Shown one piece after another: positions 8,568-15,213 of a stretch of DNA of 17,281 nt. Every line of letters starts with the position of its first letter. The stretch's first letter is position 1. The notes under the pieces are model-generated. The model was not told the DNA's origin. It saw only the letters and a program-made list of their open reading frames with translations, and made no database searches. The translations under genes and the position numbers were made by a program. Source of the DNA: CAVTWJ01 sp964525605 (GTDB taxonomy: Bacteria; Oederibacteriota; Muellerivitia; Muellerivitales; Muellerivitaceae); assembly GCA_964525605.1 (NCBI GenBank), contig CAZGKT010000062.1:1-17281 (forward strand), written 5' to 3'.

Positions 8568-8984
8568 TCCCTCGGGGGCGAAATTCCGTTCTTGGTGTAG
8601 CGAAATGGGCAAGCGCTTGGAATAGAGACGGAAATCACTGTCCGAAGAAAAAATGGACAGTTTTTCAAGGTGAGCCACCGAACAGATCAGAAAGTCGGTA
8701 TGGGAACCTTGAATACCATGCTTCATGCATTGATTGAAAAAATCCGCCGCCATCTCAAAATGATCCGTTCTTAACGGGATATCCGGAAAAGCCGCCAGCT
8801 TCGATCGCAAATCCTCAAATTGGGGCCGATGTCGAATGCCGGATAATATCTCCTGACGGATCGGGCCAATGATCCGTACCCGGCTTTCCTCGACGAGCTG
8901 TCGTAATTCCCCCGCCGCGGGCAAAACTGCCTTCTTCCTTCGCAAGGCAAGGGACCAAACACTGGTATCGACCAATACGTTCAC
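8565..8984 (-). CDS. vapC: VapC-type PIN-domain toxin (ribonuclease)
   Basis: 139 residues, typical PIN-domain size. PIN toxins are Mg-dependent RNases that cut tRNA or rRNA when not bound by their antitoxin. The expected acidic residues are all present: Asp6 (VDTSVW), Glu45 (RQEILSG), Asp97 (HTDFLI) and Asp115/Asp117 (SSDSDF). The start is a GTG that overlaps the vapB stop in a GTGA, giving translational coupling. The protein runs to LPISLHQE, where PIN proteins normally end, then adds RNFAPEG read from the junction with the duplicated gene end B. Its last 90 or so bases are copied at 7231-7321. The catalytic set is intact, so the toxin is probably active. Confidence 0.88.
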   Translation of the reverse strand: MNVLVDTSVWSLALRRKKAVLPAAGELRQLVEESRVRIIGPIRQEILSGIRHRPQFEDLRSKLAAFPDIPLRTDHFEMAADFFNQCMKHGIQGSHTDFLICSVAHLEKLSIFSSDSDFRLYSKRLPISLHQERNFAPEG

Positions 8985-9181
8985 GGCCGCTTTCTCCGGG
9001 CTTTGTAGTCGTATTTAGGGTCCCAATCCAGGGTGTTGAAGATCCCCAAAATCTGCTGCTGTTTGTGATGGTTGATATATTCCGTCAACGCTTGGGTGAC
9101 GGTTTCTTTTTTGGATTTATGCCCCCCCACCTTCTGGGCTTCCACGATCAAAAGATCGTCGATCGCAAGGTTGGTAGCCAT
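8981..9181 (-). CDS. vapB: VapB-type antitoxin
   Basis: 66 residues. The N-terminal NLAIDDLLIVEAQKVGGHKS and KKETVTQALTEYI match the ribbon-helix-helix VapB family, and the end (DWDPKYDYKARRKRP) is the usual toxin-wrapping tail. It should neutralise VapC and, as a complex with it, repress their shared promoter. An AAGGAG ribosome-binding site precedes the ATG at 9181. It overlaps vapC by four bases. The pair lies between copies A and B of the 9264-11243 gene end. Confidence 0.88.
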   Translation of the reverse strand: MATNLAIDDLLIVEAQKVGGHKSKKETVTQALTEYINHHKQQQILGIFNTLDWDPKYDYKARRKRP

Positions 9182-9193
9182 GGGGTACTCCTT

Positions 9194-9241
9194 TCACACA
9201 TTCTTTTACACAATACTATGTGTGACTAAAAAGCCTGTCAA
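9194..9241 (-). promoter_or_regulatory. vapBC promoter with operator-like palindrome
   Basis: On the minus strand there is a perfect TTGACA (9236-9241), a 17-base spacer and TAGTAT (9213-9218). Perfect 7-base inverted arms TCACACA (9194-9200) and TGTGTGA (9219-9225) bracket the -10 box and are a good candidate VapBC operator, which would give autorepression. The promoter starts just after the stop of the upstream gene, so vapBC can be expressed independently of the sugar operon. Confidence 0.7.
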
Positions 9242-9263
9242 GGGACCGCAGACTAGGACCTCG

Positions 9264-11243
9264 TTAGCTCAAATCCGCCAATGAAATCAGGTAACCCGCC
9301 TTCGGCAGGGCCACGGTTATTTTCCACAGGTTTCCCTTCGAATATTTCCCGCAATTGCCGAACCAGTTGAAGGTGGTGGCGTACCACTGCTCCGATTGGC
9401 CGCCATAGGGGATTTTGCTCGGCAATTGACCCTTCTGCACCAGTTGGGTGGAGGCGACCAGGTGCTGAATTCCGCAATCCTTATAGAAAGGATCTTTCAG
9501 CCATTTGCTCAGTTCGAACAGGTAGATATCGGCCAAGGTGTCCCAGTTTTGGATATGTTTATTGGCCACCGAGGCTGGTGACATGTGGTAGGTCTTCACC
9601 TTTTGCTGGTAGCAAACCGTGCCTTTGGGGAAGGTGACATCGTAGAGATAGCGCCAGGACAACAGGTGATCGGCCAGCTTCTTGGCCGTCTGAAGCCAGA
9701 GTTTCTTTTTCGTCACGCGGTAAAGTTCGCTATAGGCCAGAAGCAGGTTGTAGGGGTCTTCCATATTGGGGGCCATATAGGTGTCATAGGGCCCGCCGAT
9801 GAACCTTTCTTTTGAGATGTATTCCTTCAGGTAGAAGGCGCCGATGAGTTCGGCGGCCTTGAGATAGGCGGTTGCCTGTTTTTTATCCTGTTCAAGGGTG
9901 CTATAGACCGCCAGGGCCCCGGCCCAGGCGCCTGCCGTGACACCCACCCACGAAAAGGGTTTGCCGGTTTTGCCGTCGATCTCGTGAGGCAGTTCCCCGG
10001 TGGGGCGCATCAACTTCAGAATGGCGTCGAGGTTTCGTTTCAGGGCCCATTCCCACAGGGTTCGCTCTTGTCCCCGCTTGCGCTCATAGCGCAAAAGAAG
10101 GCTTAAATAACAGGCGCCTTCGGAGGCACAGCGCATGTGCAGACCCTTTCCCTTGGCCCACCAGGTCTTCTCTAGCCAGAGGCCTTTGAAATACTCGGAA
10201 TAGAAAAGGCCTGAAGGCGAGACGCCGTTCGCCGATAGGAAATCCGCCATGGTTTCACCCATACGTCGGAATTCTTGATCGCTTGTGGCATCGCCCCACT
10301 TGATAGCGGCGAAGGCCGCCGCGAAACCCCCACACCAGCCGGAAAAGATTTCCGTTATGTCATGCCGGTGGGAAAACCCCATACCTTCCCGGTAATGGCT
10401 GTTCTTGAGGCAATGGGTGAAGAGTTGGGCGGTTTTGTTGAGCTGTTTCGAGTCGATGGTGTAACGGTCTTTCTTGCCGACCCTTTCGAAATGCGCGCGC
10501 CAAACTTTGGCGTGAAAGGCCCGGTCTGAAATTCCTGCCGAATGGTAGAAAACCAGGGTCAAAGTTTGGCCCTTCTTCCAATTCTGGCGGGGACGCAGGG
10601 CGCTTTTGAGTTTCCTTCCCCAGGGGTAGCTCTGGGGTATTTCTTGCGCGGGAAAGGTGAAGATGGCCTGGGGGTCCTGGGCCATTTGGGCGAAACCGAT
10701 TCCCAGAACATCTTCCAAGCCGGGTTTGTAGACCGGGAACTTGACCGAATGGTCGGTCGCCACGGCATAAGAAGCCTTGGGCGTAACCCAAACCACAGCC
10801 GGGCAGGAAGACCCATCGGCCTTGAAGCTCCAATCTTTCTCCAAGCCCTTGGGATAGACCGCCTTGTCGTTCCAGCGTTCGTTATCCCCATACCAGAGGG
10901 CGGGGATGATAAGGAAACCGTCTTGGGGTTTGGCCACCGGTTGGAGGAAATATCGGACCGTTAAGAGCGCCTCGGGGATAGGCCGAAGGGCCTTATAGAC
11001 CCGTTTCTCCACCAGGGTCGACAAGCCCGCGTAAGTCTTCTTTTGGAAGGTGACCTCACAAGAGAGGAAGGGGCCTCGGTCATCCGCGAGAAGCCCAAAG
11101 GCTCCGGCTTTACCCTGGGGCGCGACAATACCCCGGTAGGTCTTCCCTTCTTTTTCCATCTCAAGCGGAGTTTCAATAAAAGACGATCTCTTTCCCTTTG
11201 AGAGAAACTCTAACCCGCCCGCTTTGGTGATTCGATATTCCAT
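9264..11243 (-). CDS. Cytoplasmic alpha/alpha-barrel-like protein, probable glycoside hydrolase of unrecognised family
   Basis: 659 residues from the ATG at 11243 (AGGA six bases upstream); the longer frame to 11291 would run into the inverted-repeat element and is rejected. No signal peptide or membrane segment, so it acts in the cytoplasm. Residues about 1-260 look like a beta-rich domain. From about 270 to 600 there are repeated helical pairs with aromatic and acidic motifs (HRHDITEIFSGWCGG, GELPHEIDGKTGKPFSWVG, GGPYDTYMAPNMEDPYNLL, QNWDTLADIYLFELSKW), the style of six-hairpin glycosidases and related lyases. I cannot assign a numbered family or a catalytic residue. It follows a sugar-binding lipoprotein gene and shares the locus with xylA and xylB, so cleaving xylose from an imported oligosaccharide is a reasonable inference. 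Its last 140 or so bases recur twice downstream (8431-8567 and 7094-7230). Confidence 0.65.
   Translation of the reverse strand: MEYRITKAGGLEFLSKGKRSSFIETPLEMEKEGKTYRGIVAPQGKAGAFGLLADDRGPFLSCEVTFQKKTYAGLSTLVEKRVYKALRPIPEALLTVRYFLQPVAKPQDGFLIIPALWYGDNERWNDKAVYPKGLEKDWSFKADGSSCPAVVWVTPKASYAVATDHSVKFPVYKPGLEDVLGIGFAQMAQDPQAIFTFPAQEIPQSYPWGRKLKSALRPRQNWKKGQTLTLVFYHSAGISDRAFHAKVWRAHFERVGKKDRYTIDSKQLNKTAQLFTHCLKNSHYREGMGFSHRHDITEIFSGWCGGFAAAFAAIKWGDATSDQEFRRMGETMADFLSANGVSPSGLFYSEYFKGLWLEKTWWAKGKGLHMRCASEGACYLSLLLRYERKRGQERTLWEWALKRNLDAILKLMRPTGELPHEIDGKTGKPFSWVGVTAGAWAGALAVYSTLEQDKKQATAYLKAAELIGAFYLKEYISKERFIGGPYDTYMAPNMEDPYNLLLAYSELYRVTKKKLWLQTAKKLADHLLSWRYLYDVTFPKGTVCYQQKVKTYHMSPASVANKHIQNWDTLADIYLFELSKWLKDPFYKDCGIQHLVASTQLVQKGQLPSKIPYGGQSEQWYATTFNWFGNCGKYSKGNLWKITVALPKAGYLISLADLS
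9272..9408. repeat. Copy A of the triplicated gene end (within the intact gene)
   Basis: This is the resident copy of the approximately 137-bp block that recurs at 8431-8567 (B) and 7094-7230 (C), all in the same orientation. It encodes the final GGQSEQWYATTFNWFG segment of the intact gene. A and B form direct repeats around vapBC. Confidence 0.85.
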
Positions 11244-11268
11244 ATTAATTCCTATTTTTGGTTTAGGT

Positions 11269-11413
11269 GTCATCGCGAGGAGCCGCCCCAATCGGGGCGG
11301 TTGGCGACGTGGCGATCCCAGTTTGCCTTTCGTGTTGAACTTTTGAAGACATATTTATACTGAGATTGCCACATCCTTAACGTCTCCTATTCGGGGACAT
11401 TCCTCGCAATGAC
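11269..11413. repeat. Inverted-repeat intergenic element with GTCATTGCGAGG-type ends
   Basis: The left arm 11269-11322 starts GTCATCGCGAGGAG and ends TGGCGATCCCAGT. The right arm 11359-11413, read on the other strand, starts GTCATTGCGAGGAA and ends TGGCAATCTCAGT. A 36-base spacer lies between them. The left arm contains an internal GC-rich hairpin (CCGCCCC AATC GGGGCGG, 11283-11300). Ends of this kind are known from dispersed non-coding repeats in many bacteria. It fills the gap between the binding-protein gene and the next gene in the same direction, where it may fold in mRNA and lower read-through. No ORF and no transposase are present. Confidence 0.8.
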
Positions 11414-11427
11414 AGACTTAAAATTCT

Positions 11428-12783
11428 TCAGTTCCCTTTTTTGAAAAAAGTATCGTTAATTCTTTTCGTTATTTCCGGGATGACTTGCGCAGGTGTCTTA
11501 GTCCCCATCCAGACGGGGTCGAGTGCCGGTCCCAAATTTCCATAAAAGATCTCGTTCCAATTGGCCAGCATGGGGGTGTAGTGGCCATTCGCGGGCATGT
11601 CGAGCAGGATCTCTTTATGCGCGGCGCCGGGGGCTTTCAAGAAAACATCCGAGTGCGAGAGCTTCATGAGAGCCGGTTGGATCATGCCCGCCTGGGTCAG
11701 GCGGGTGAGGTTGGTGACACCCACCAGGGCCTGCAAAACCTTCCAGGCCGCTTCTTTATTTTTGGAAGCTTTGCAGATGGCGTAACCCGACCCGCCCATT
11801 CCCCAACCGCGCTTGCCTGCGGGGCCCTTGGGAAACATGGCCACGTCGAAATCGAGGGTCTTGGCTTTCAAAAGTTGGGGCGTGTGCCAGATACCCGAAT
11901 CCATCATGGCGATACTACCGTTGACCAGCATCTGCTCGACCCCACTGCCGAAGCTGAAGGCCTGGATTTCGGTTGTGGAGGGAGACACGTGGTACTTGTG
12001 AATCAGGTCCCAGCGAAATTGGATCGCCCGCATGGCCTCCGGTGAATCGAGGGCGAGGCGGGTGGGATGAAGGGGGTCATCCACAAAATCGGCGCCCGAG
12101 CTGTAGAGGAAGCTGGTGTATTGGACGGGGTAGGCGTCGCAATAGGCCCAGCGGATAATCTTGCCCGTGGCGTCGCGTTTGACCAGCTTCTGGCAGACGG
12201 CCAGGAAATCCTCGGGCCAGTTCCAATCGTCTTTCGGATAGGGCACCCCCGCTTCGCGGAAGACCGCCCTGTTGTAATAGACCAGGCCCGTCGGGGCCGT
12301 ATCTTGAGGCAGGGCGTAGAGGCCCCCGCCCTGGGTGAAGCGTTGGAGCACCGTGGGGTAGTAGTCGCCTAGATCGAATTTGTCCTTCTGCACGTAAGGT
12401 GTCAGGTCTTCTAATGCGTTACGCAAATAGAGATCCACAAAGTTATTCACCTCGACATAGAGGATGTCGGGCGCGATGCCGCCCGCGATCTGGGTGGCGA
12501 TTTTCTGTTGGTAGTCGGTGTAGGGGGTGGTTTCCAGCTGGATCTTCAGGCCCGGGTTGTCTTTTTCAAGGTCGGTGAGGGTTTGCTGGAGGATCTGGAT
12601 GAGGACCGGGTCGGTGAGGAAATTGGCGACGCGGATAACACCGGTGTCTTTAGGGCGAAAACAACTGAAGTTCAAAACACACAACAAAACAGCAAAAAAC
12701 AAAATTAACCGCGGAGACTCGGAGACGCGGAGAAAAGCGACCCATTGATTTAACAACATCCTGGGAAGTCTACTAATTTTCAT
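11428..12783 (-). CDS. ABC-transporter sugar-binding lipoprotein (solute-binding family 1)
   Basis: 451 residues from the ATG at 12783, preceded by AAGGGG; the Met five codons upstream (12798) has no ribosome-binding site. The N-terminus is unusually long: a hydrophobic stretch (residues 26-37) ends in NFSC, so Cys41 is the likely lipidated residue, although the lipobox is weak. The mature part has the family pattern: VIRVANFLTDPV, then PDILYVEVNNF, GLYALPQDTAPTGLVYYNR, and a late Trp-rich closing segment. It would capture an oligosaccharide or sugar outside the membrane and deliver it to an ABC permease. The permease and ATPase genes that usually follow are not next to it. Residues 17-28 (AFLRVSESPRLI) are encoded by a copy of a dispersed GC-rich repeat (12701-12736). 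Upstream is a LacI repressor gene; downstream is the probable hydrolase. Confidence 0.85.
   Translation of the reverse strand: MKISRLPRMLLNQWVAFLRVSESPRLILFFAVLLCVLNFSCFRPKDTGVIRVANFLTDPVLIQILQQTLTDLEKDNPGLKIQLETTPYTDYQQKIATQIAGGIAPDILYVEVNNFVDLYLRNALEDLTPYVQKDKFDLGDYYPTVLQRFTQGGGLYALPQDTAPTGLVYYNRAVFREAGVPYPKDDWNWPEDFLAVCQKLVKRDATGKIIRWAYCDAYPVQYTSFLYSSGADFVDDPLHPTRLALDSPEAMRAIQFRWDLIHKYHVSPSTTEIQAFSFGSGVEQMLVNGSIAMMDSGIWHTPQLLKAKTLDFDVAMFPKGPAGKRGWGMGGSGYAICKASKNKEAAWKVLQALVGVTNLTRLTQAGMIQPALMKLSHSDVFLKAPGAAHKEILLDMPANGHYTPMLANWNEIFYGNLGPALDPVWMGTKTPAQVIPEITKRINDTFFKKGN
12701..12736 (-). repeat. GCGGAGAC-type dispersed repeat inside the lipoprotein signal sequence
   Basis: The plus strand reads TTAACCGCGGAGACTCGGAG followed by ACGCGGAGAAAA. 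Apart from one extra 8- to 9-base unit, it is the inverted match of the copy at 12836-12863. It lies inside the coding region for residues about 17-28 of the binding protein and keeps the frame open. Confidence 0.8.
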
Positions 12784-12811
12784 AGGGACCCCTTTCATTA
12801 AACTTCGTTTC

Positions 12812-12825
12812 TTAAAAGCTTTTAA
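12812..12825. promoter_or_regulatory. Perfect 14-bp palindrome upstream of the binding-protein gene
   Basis: TTAAAAGCTTTTAA is self-complementary and lies about 30 bases upstream of the chosen start at 12783, within the 80-base gap after lacI. It could be an operator or part of a processing or termination structure. It does not resemble the CCGG-centred sites upstream of xylA. Confidence 0.3.
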
Positions 12826-12835
12826 ATTCGAAAGG

Positions 12836-12863
12836 TTTTCTCCGCGTCTCCGCGGTTAAATTT
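12836..12863 (+). repeat. Second copy of the GCGGAGAC-type repeat, inverted
   Basis: The plus strand reads TTTTCTCCGCGTCTCCGCGG followed by TTAAATTTT, abutting the lacI stop codon (12864-12866). With 12701-12736 it forms a long inverted pair, about 100 bases apart, that encloses the ribosome-binding site and start of the binding-protein gene. mRNA of this region could fold into a hairpin occluding the start. Confidence 0.8.
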
Positions 12864-13847
12864 TCAGGCCGACTCCCGTACGACGATCCTTGTCTTCAAC
12901 TGCACCAGCGACCTTTGGGTTTCACGGCCGTCGATGAGGCCCACCAGTTTGTTTACGGCCAGTTTGCCCAGTTCCCTCAGGTCGTAGCTGACGGTGGTGA
13001 GGGAGGGATAGATATAAGAAGAGATGGGTAGGTCGTCGAAACCCATGACCTTGATCTGGTCGGTGAGTTTTTTGTCCCATAGGGCCCTCAGGGCGCCCAT
13101 GGCCATCATGTCGTTGCAGGCGAAGATGGCCGTGGGGGGATCGGGAAGGGTAAGAAACTGTTCAACCGCGTGACGGCCTGATTCAAAGAGAAAATCGCCC
13201 TTTTGCACCAGTTCTTCACGATAGGGGATGGACGCTTCGGCCAGGGCCAGGCGGTACCCTTCCAGCCGGTCCACGGCGTCGGAAAGGTCCATGCGGCCGG
13301 TGATGACCCCCACCCGCTTGTGCCCTTTGCCCAGCAGGTATTGGGTCGCCTCTTTCGCCCCGCCGAGGTTGTCGATCACCAAACAGGTGGCCTGGGATTC
13401 GTAGCGCCTTTCGCTGACCACCACGAAGGGGATTTCCTCCTTCACCAACAGCTTGATGGCCGGGTCCATCCCGGGAGGCGGCACCAGCAGGATCAACCCA
13501 TCCACCAACCGGGGATGGATGAGGGAATGCACCAGATCCTTTCCATCGCCCTGGTCGCTCAAGCTGAGCGTAGGAATGCGCCCCAGTCTTTTAGATTCTT
13601 CCTCGATGCCCCCCACTAAAAAACTGGTGTAGGGCTGTTGATAGTCGGGCGTGAGGAGGCCGATCAGGCCTGTCTTTCGGCTGGTGAGGCTTCGCGCGAA
13701 ACGGTTGGGACGGTAATTTAACCGTTCCATGACCTGGCGGATCTTGTGCTCGGTCTCCATTTTGACGGGAAGACCGTTCAAGACCCGCGAGACGGTGGCT
13801 TTGGAAATGCCCGCCTGTTCGGCGATTTGCTGAATCGTTACGCTCAC
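12864..13847 (-). CDS. LacI-family transcriptional repressor, probably of the xylose/galactose genes
   Basis: 327 residues with the full LacI-family layout: N-terminal helix-turn-helix VTIQQIAEQAGISKATVSRV (residues 3-22), hinge helix region YRPNRFARSL near 46-55, then a periplasmic-binding-protein-like sugar-sensing domain with IFACNDMMAMGALRAL and VMGFDDLPISSYIYPSLTTV. The start is GTG, overlapping the xylA stop in a GTGA, so the two are translationally coupled and the repressor is made with XylA. A cytoplasmic dimer or tetramer released by a sugar is expected. The best target candidates are the two CCGG-centred sites in the xylA-galK gap. The inducer, xylose or an oligosaccharide, is not shown by sequence. 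Confidence 0.9.
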   Translation of the reverse strand: MSVTIQQIAEQAGISKATVSRVLNGLPVKMETEHKIRQVMERLNYRPNRFARSLTSRKTGLIGLLTPDYQQPYTSFLVGGIEEESKRLGRIPTLSLSDQGDGKDLVHSLIHPRLVDGLILLVPPPGMDPAIKLLVKEEIPFVVVSERRYESQATCLVIDNLGGAKEATQYLLGKGHKRVGVITGRMDLSDAVDRLEGYRLALAEASIPYREELVQKGDFLFESGRHAVEQFLTLPDPPTAIFACNDMMAMGALRALWDKKLTDQIKVMGFDDLPISSYIYPSLTTVSYDLRELGKLAVNKLVGLIDGRETQRSLVQLKTRIVVRESA

Positions 13848-15010
13848 CGGACCCCCATCAAAAGTTCCTGGAAGATCTGATCCAGTTCCTCATAGGGGAG
13901 GCGCTTCTTGGAAAGTTGATCCGGATTGAACTTGGCGTTCCGCAAGGCTTCCATGTTGCCCGGCGTGAACCGGGCCATCCAGCCCTCGGTCTTGGTGTCG
14001 CGGTTGTGCAGTTCCATCAGGATGGATTGGATTTTCTTGTCGGCGTTGAACTGTTTCACTTTTTCCATCAGCATGAGATAGGTTCGCATGCTTCCTTCCA
14101 CGAAGTCCCAGACGCCTCTCGCGTCCTCGCTCCGGTAGGGGTGCTCGTCGAAATTGCGGGTTCCGGCCCAGCCGTTGTCCTCCAGCAGTTTGACCACGAA
14201 GAAGGTTTCCTTTAAATCCTCGGAGCCGAATCGCAGGTCCTGGTCGAAACGACCGGGCTTCTGGGCGCCCAGATCCACGTGGTAAAGCTTGCCCGCTTCC
14301 ATGCACTGGGCGAAGTCGTGGTAGGTGTTCAGGTTGGCCATGCGGGAATGCTCGATCTCGGGGTTGACTCCCACCATATCGGGGTCTTCGAGAGTCTCGA
14401 TAAAGGCCAGCACATGCCCGGCGGTGGCCAAGAAGATGTCGCCCCTTGGCTCGTTGGGCTTGGGTTCGATGGCGAACCTCAAGTCGTAGCCATTGTGTTT
14501 GACGTAGCGGATGAGGAAGTTCATGCATTCCCGGTAGTGCTTCAGGGCTTCCTCGGGCGTCTTGGCTGCGTCCACTTCGGTTCCCTCCCGGCCTCCCCAG
14601 AAGACGTAGATCTTGGCGCCCAGCTCCACGCCCAGGTCGATGTTCTTCATGACCTTCTGGAGCGCGAAGGCCCGCACCCGCGGGTCGTGGCTGGTGAAGG
14701 CGCCATCTTTGAAGACGCGGTGGAAGAAAAGATTCGTCGTGGCCATGGCGCACTTGATGTCGTAATCCTTCATGACCTTCTTGGTTTCGCGGATGATCTT
14801 GTTACGATGCTGGAGGCTGGCGCCGAAGGGAATGAGGTCGTCATCGTGGAAGTTGAACCCATAGACGTTGCGCTTGCCCAGTTCTTTGATGTTGGTGATG
14901 GGGTCTAAACGGTCACGGGTGGCTTCGCCAAAGGGGTCTCGGCCCTGATTGGCTGTGGTCCAAAGTCCGAATGAGAACCTGTGGGATTTTTGGGGTTTGT
15001 AACTTGCCAT
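13844..15010 (-). CDS. xylA: Xylose isomerase
   Basis: 388 residues, the length of the shorter (Streptomyces-like) class. It converts D-xylose to D-xylulose, the substrate of XylB. The catalytic His is His55 (FHDDDLIPFG). Other signature segments are TTNLFFHRVFKDGAFT, FWGGREG, AIEPKPNEPRGD (metal-ligand Glu and Lys), VNPEIEH (Glu and His), the metal-binding run HVDLGAQ to FDQDLRFG, and FDEHP (last Asp). All metal ligands expected for this class are present. Differences from the common form include FGLWTTANQGRDPFG, where FGLWTVGWQGRDPFG is usual, and HVDLGAQ where HIDLNGQ is usual. A strong GGAGGAG ribosome-binding site precedes the ATG. It is the first gene of a leftward cluster, under a promoter bracketed by two operators. 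Confidence 0.95.
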   Translation of the reverse strand: MASYKPQKSHRFSFGLWTTANQGRDPFGEATRDRLDPITNIKELGKRNVYGFNFHDDDLIPFGASLQHRNKIIRETKKVMKDYDIKCAMATTNLFFHRVFKDGAFTSHDPRVRAFALQKVMKNIDLGVELGAKIYVFWGGREGTEVDAAKTPEEALKHYRECMNFLIRYVKHNGYDLRFAIEPKPNEPRGDIFLATAGHVLAFIETLEDPDMVGVNPEIEHSRMANLNTYHDFAQCMEAGKLYHVDLGAQKPGRFDQDLRFGSEDLKETFFVVKLLEDNGWAGTRNFDEHPYRSEDARGVWDFVEGSMRTYLMLMEKVKQFNADKKIQSILMELHNRDTKTEGWMARFTPGNMEALRNAKFNPDQLSKKRLPYEELDQIFQELLMGVR

Positions 15011-15046
15011 TGAAACTCCTCCTTAGGGGTAAGACCGAAAATAGTT

Positions 15047-15066
15047 ATAAAACCGGTTCAACTTAA
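15047..15066. promoter_or_regulatory. LacI-type operator candidate O1
   Basis: A 20-base site centred on the palindrome AACCGGTT (15051-15058). It matches O2 (15112-15131) at 19 of 20 positions in the same orientation. It lies just downstream of the xylA -10 box, covering roughly +1 to +20, where a bound repressor would block initiation. Confidence 0.75.
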
Positions 15067-15074
15067 CAAATTTA

Positions 15075-15104
15075 ATTATAAATACATCTGTTATTTATAG
15101 ACAA
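15075..15104 (-). promoter_or_regulatory. xylA promoter
   Basis: On the minus strand, TTGTCT (15099-15104), an 18-base spacer and a perfect TATAAT (15075-15080). It lies between O1 and O2 in a very AT-rich stretch. It should drive xylA and the coupled lacI, and perhaps the genes beyond. Confidence 0.65.
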
Positions 15105-15111
15105 TTTATTA

Positions 15112-15131
15112 ATAAAACCGGTTCAATTTAA
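15112..15131. promoter_or_regulatory. LacI-type operator candidate O2
   Basis: A 20-base near-identical repeat of O1, centred on AACCGGTT (15116-15123). Its centre is 65 bases from that of O1, about six helical turns. It sits upstream of the xylA -35 box and about 85 bases before galK, so one repressor could loop between the sites and control both directions. No clear galK promoter could be defined. Confidence 0.75.
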
Positions 15132-15213
15132 TGTAAATTTCTTCTTCCTCACAAGGTCCAAAAAAAGGTATTTTGGAGCGGTTACATCGTTAAAAACAAA
15201 GGAAGATCGAGCC

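Noticed and set aside
7094..8658. Insertion sequence explaining the repeated blocks
   Set aside because: The blocks are direct copies of the ends of identifiable local genes, lack terminal inverted repeats, and no transposase is encoded.
10360..10833. Minus-strand 157-codon frame inside the hydrolase-like gene
   Set aside because: Out-of-frame shadow of the 9264-11243 gene, with low-complexity composition from GC-rich codons.
13890..14753. Minus-strand 287-codon frame inside xylA
   Set aside because: Out-of-frame shadow of xylose isomerase, rich in Arg/Pro/Gly and without any recognised motif.
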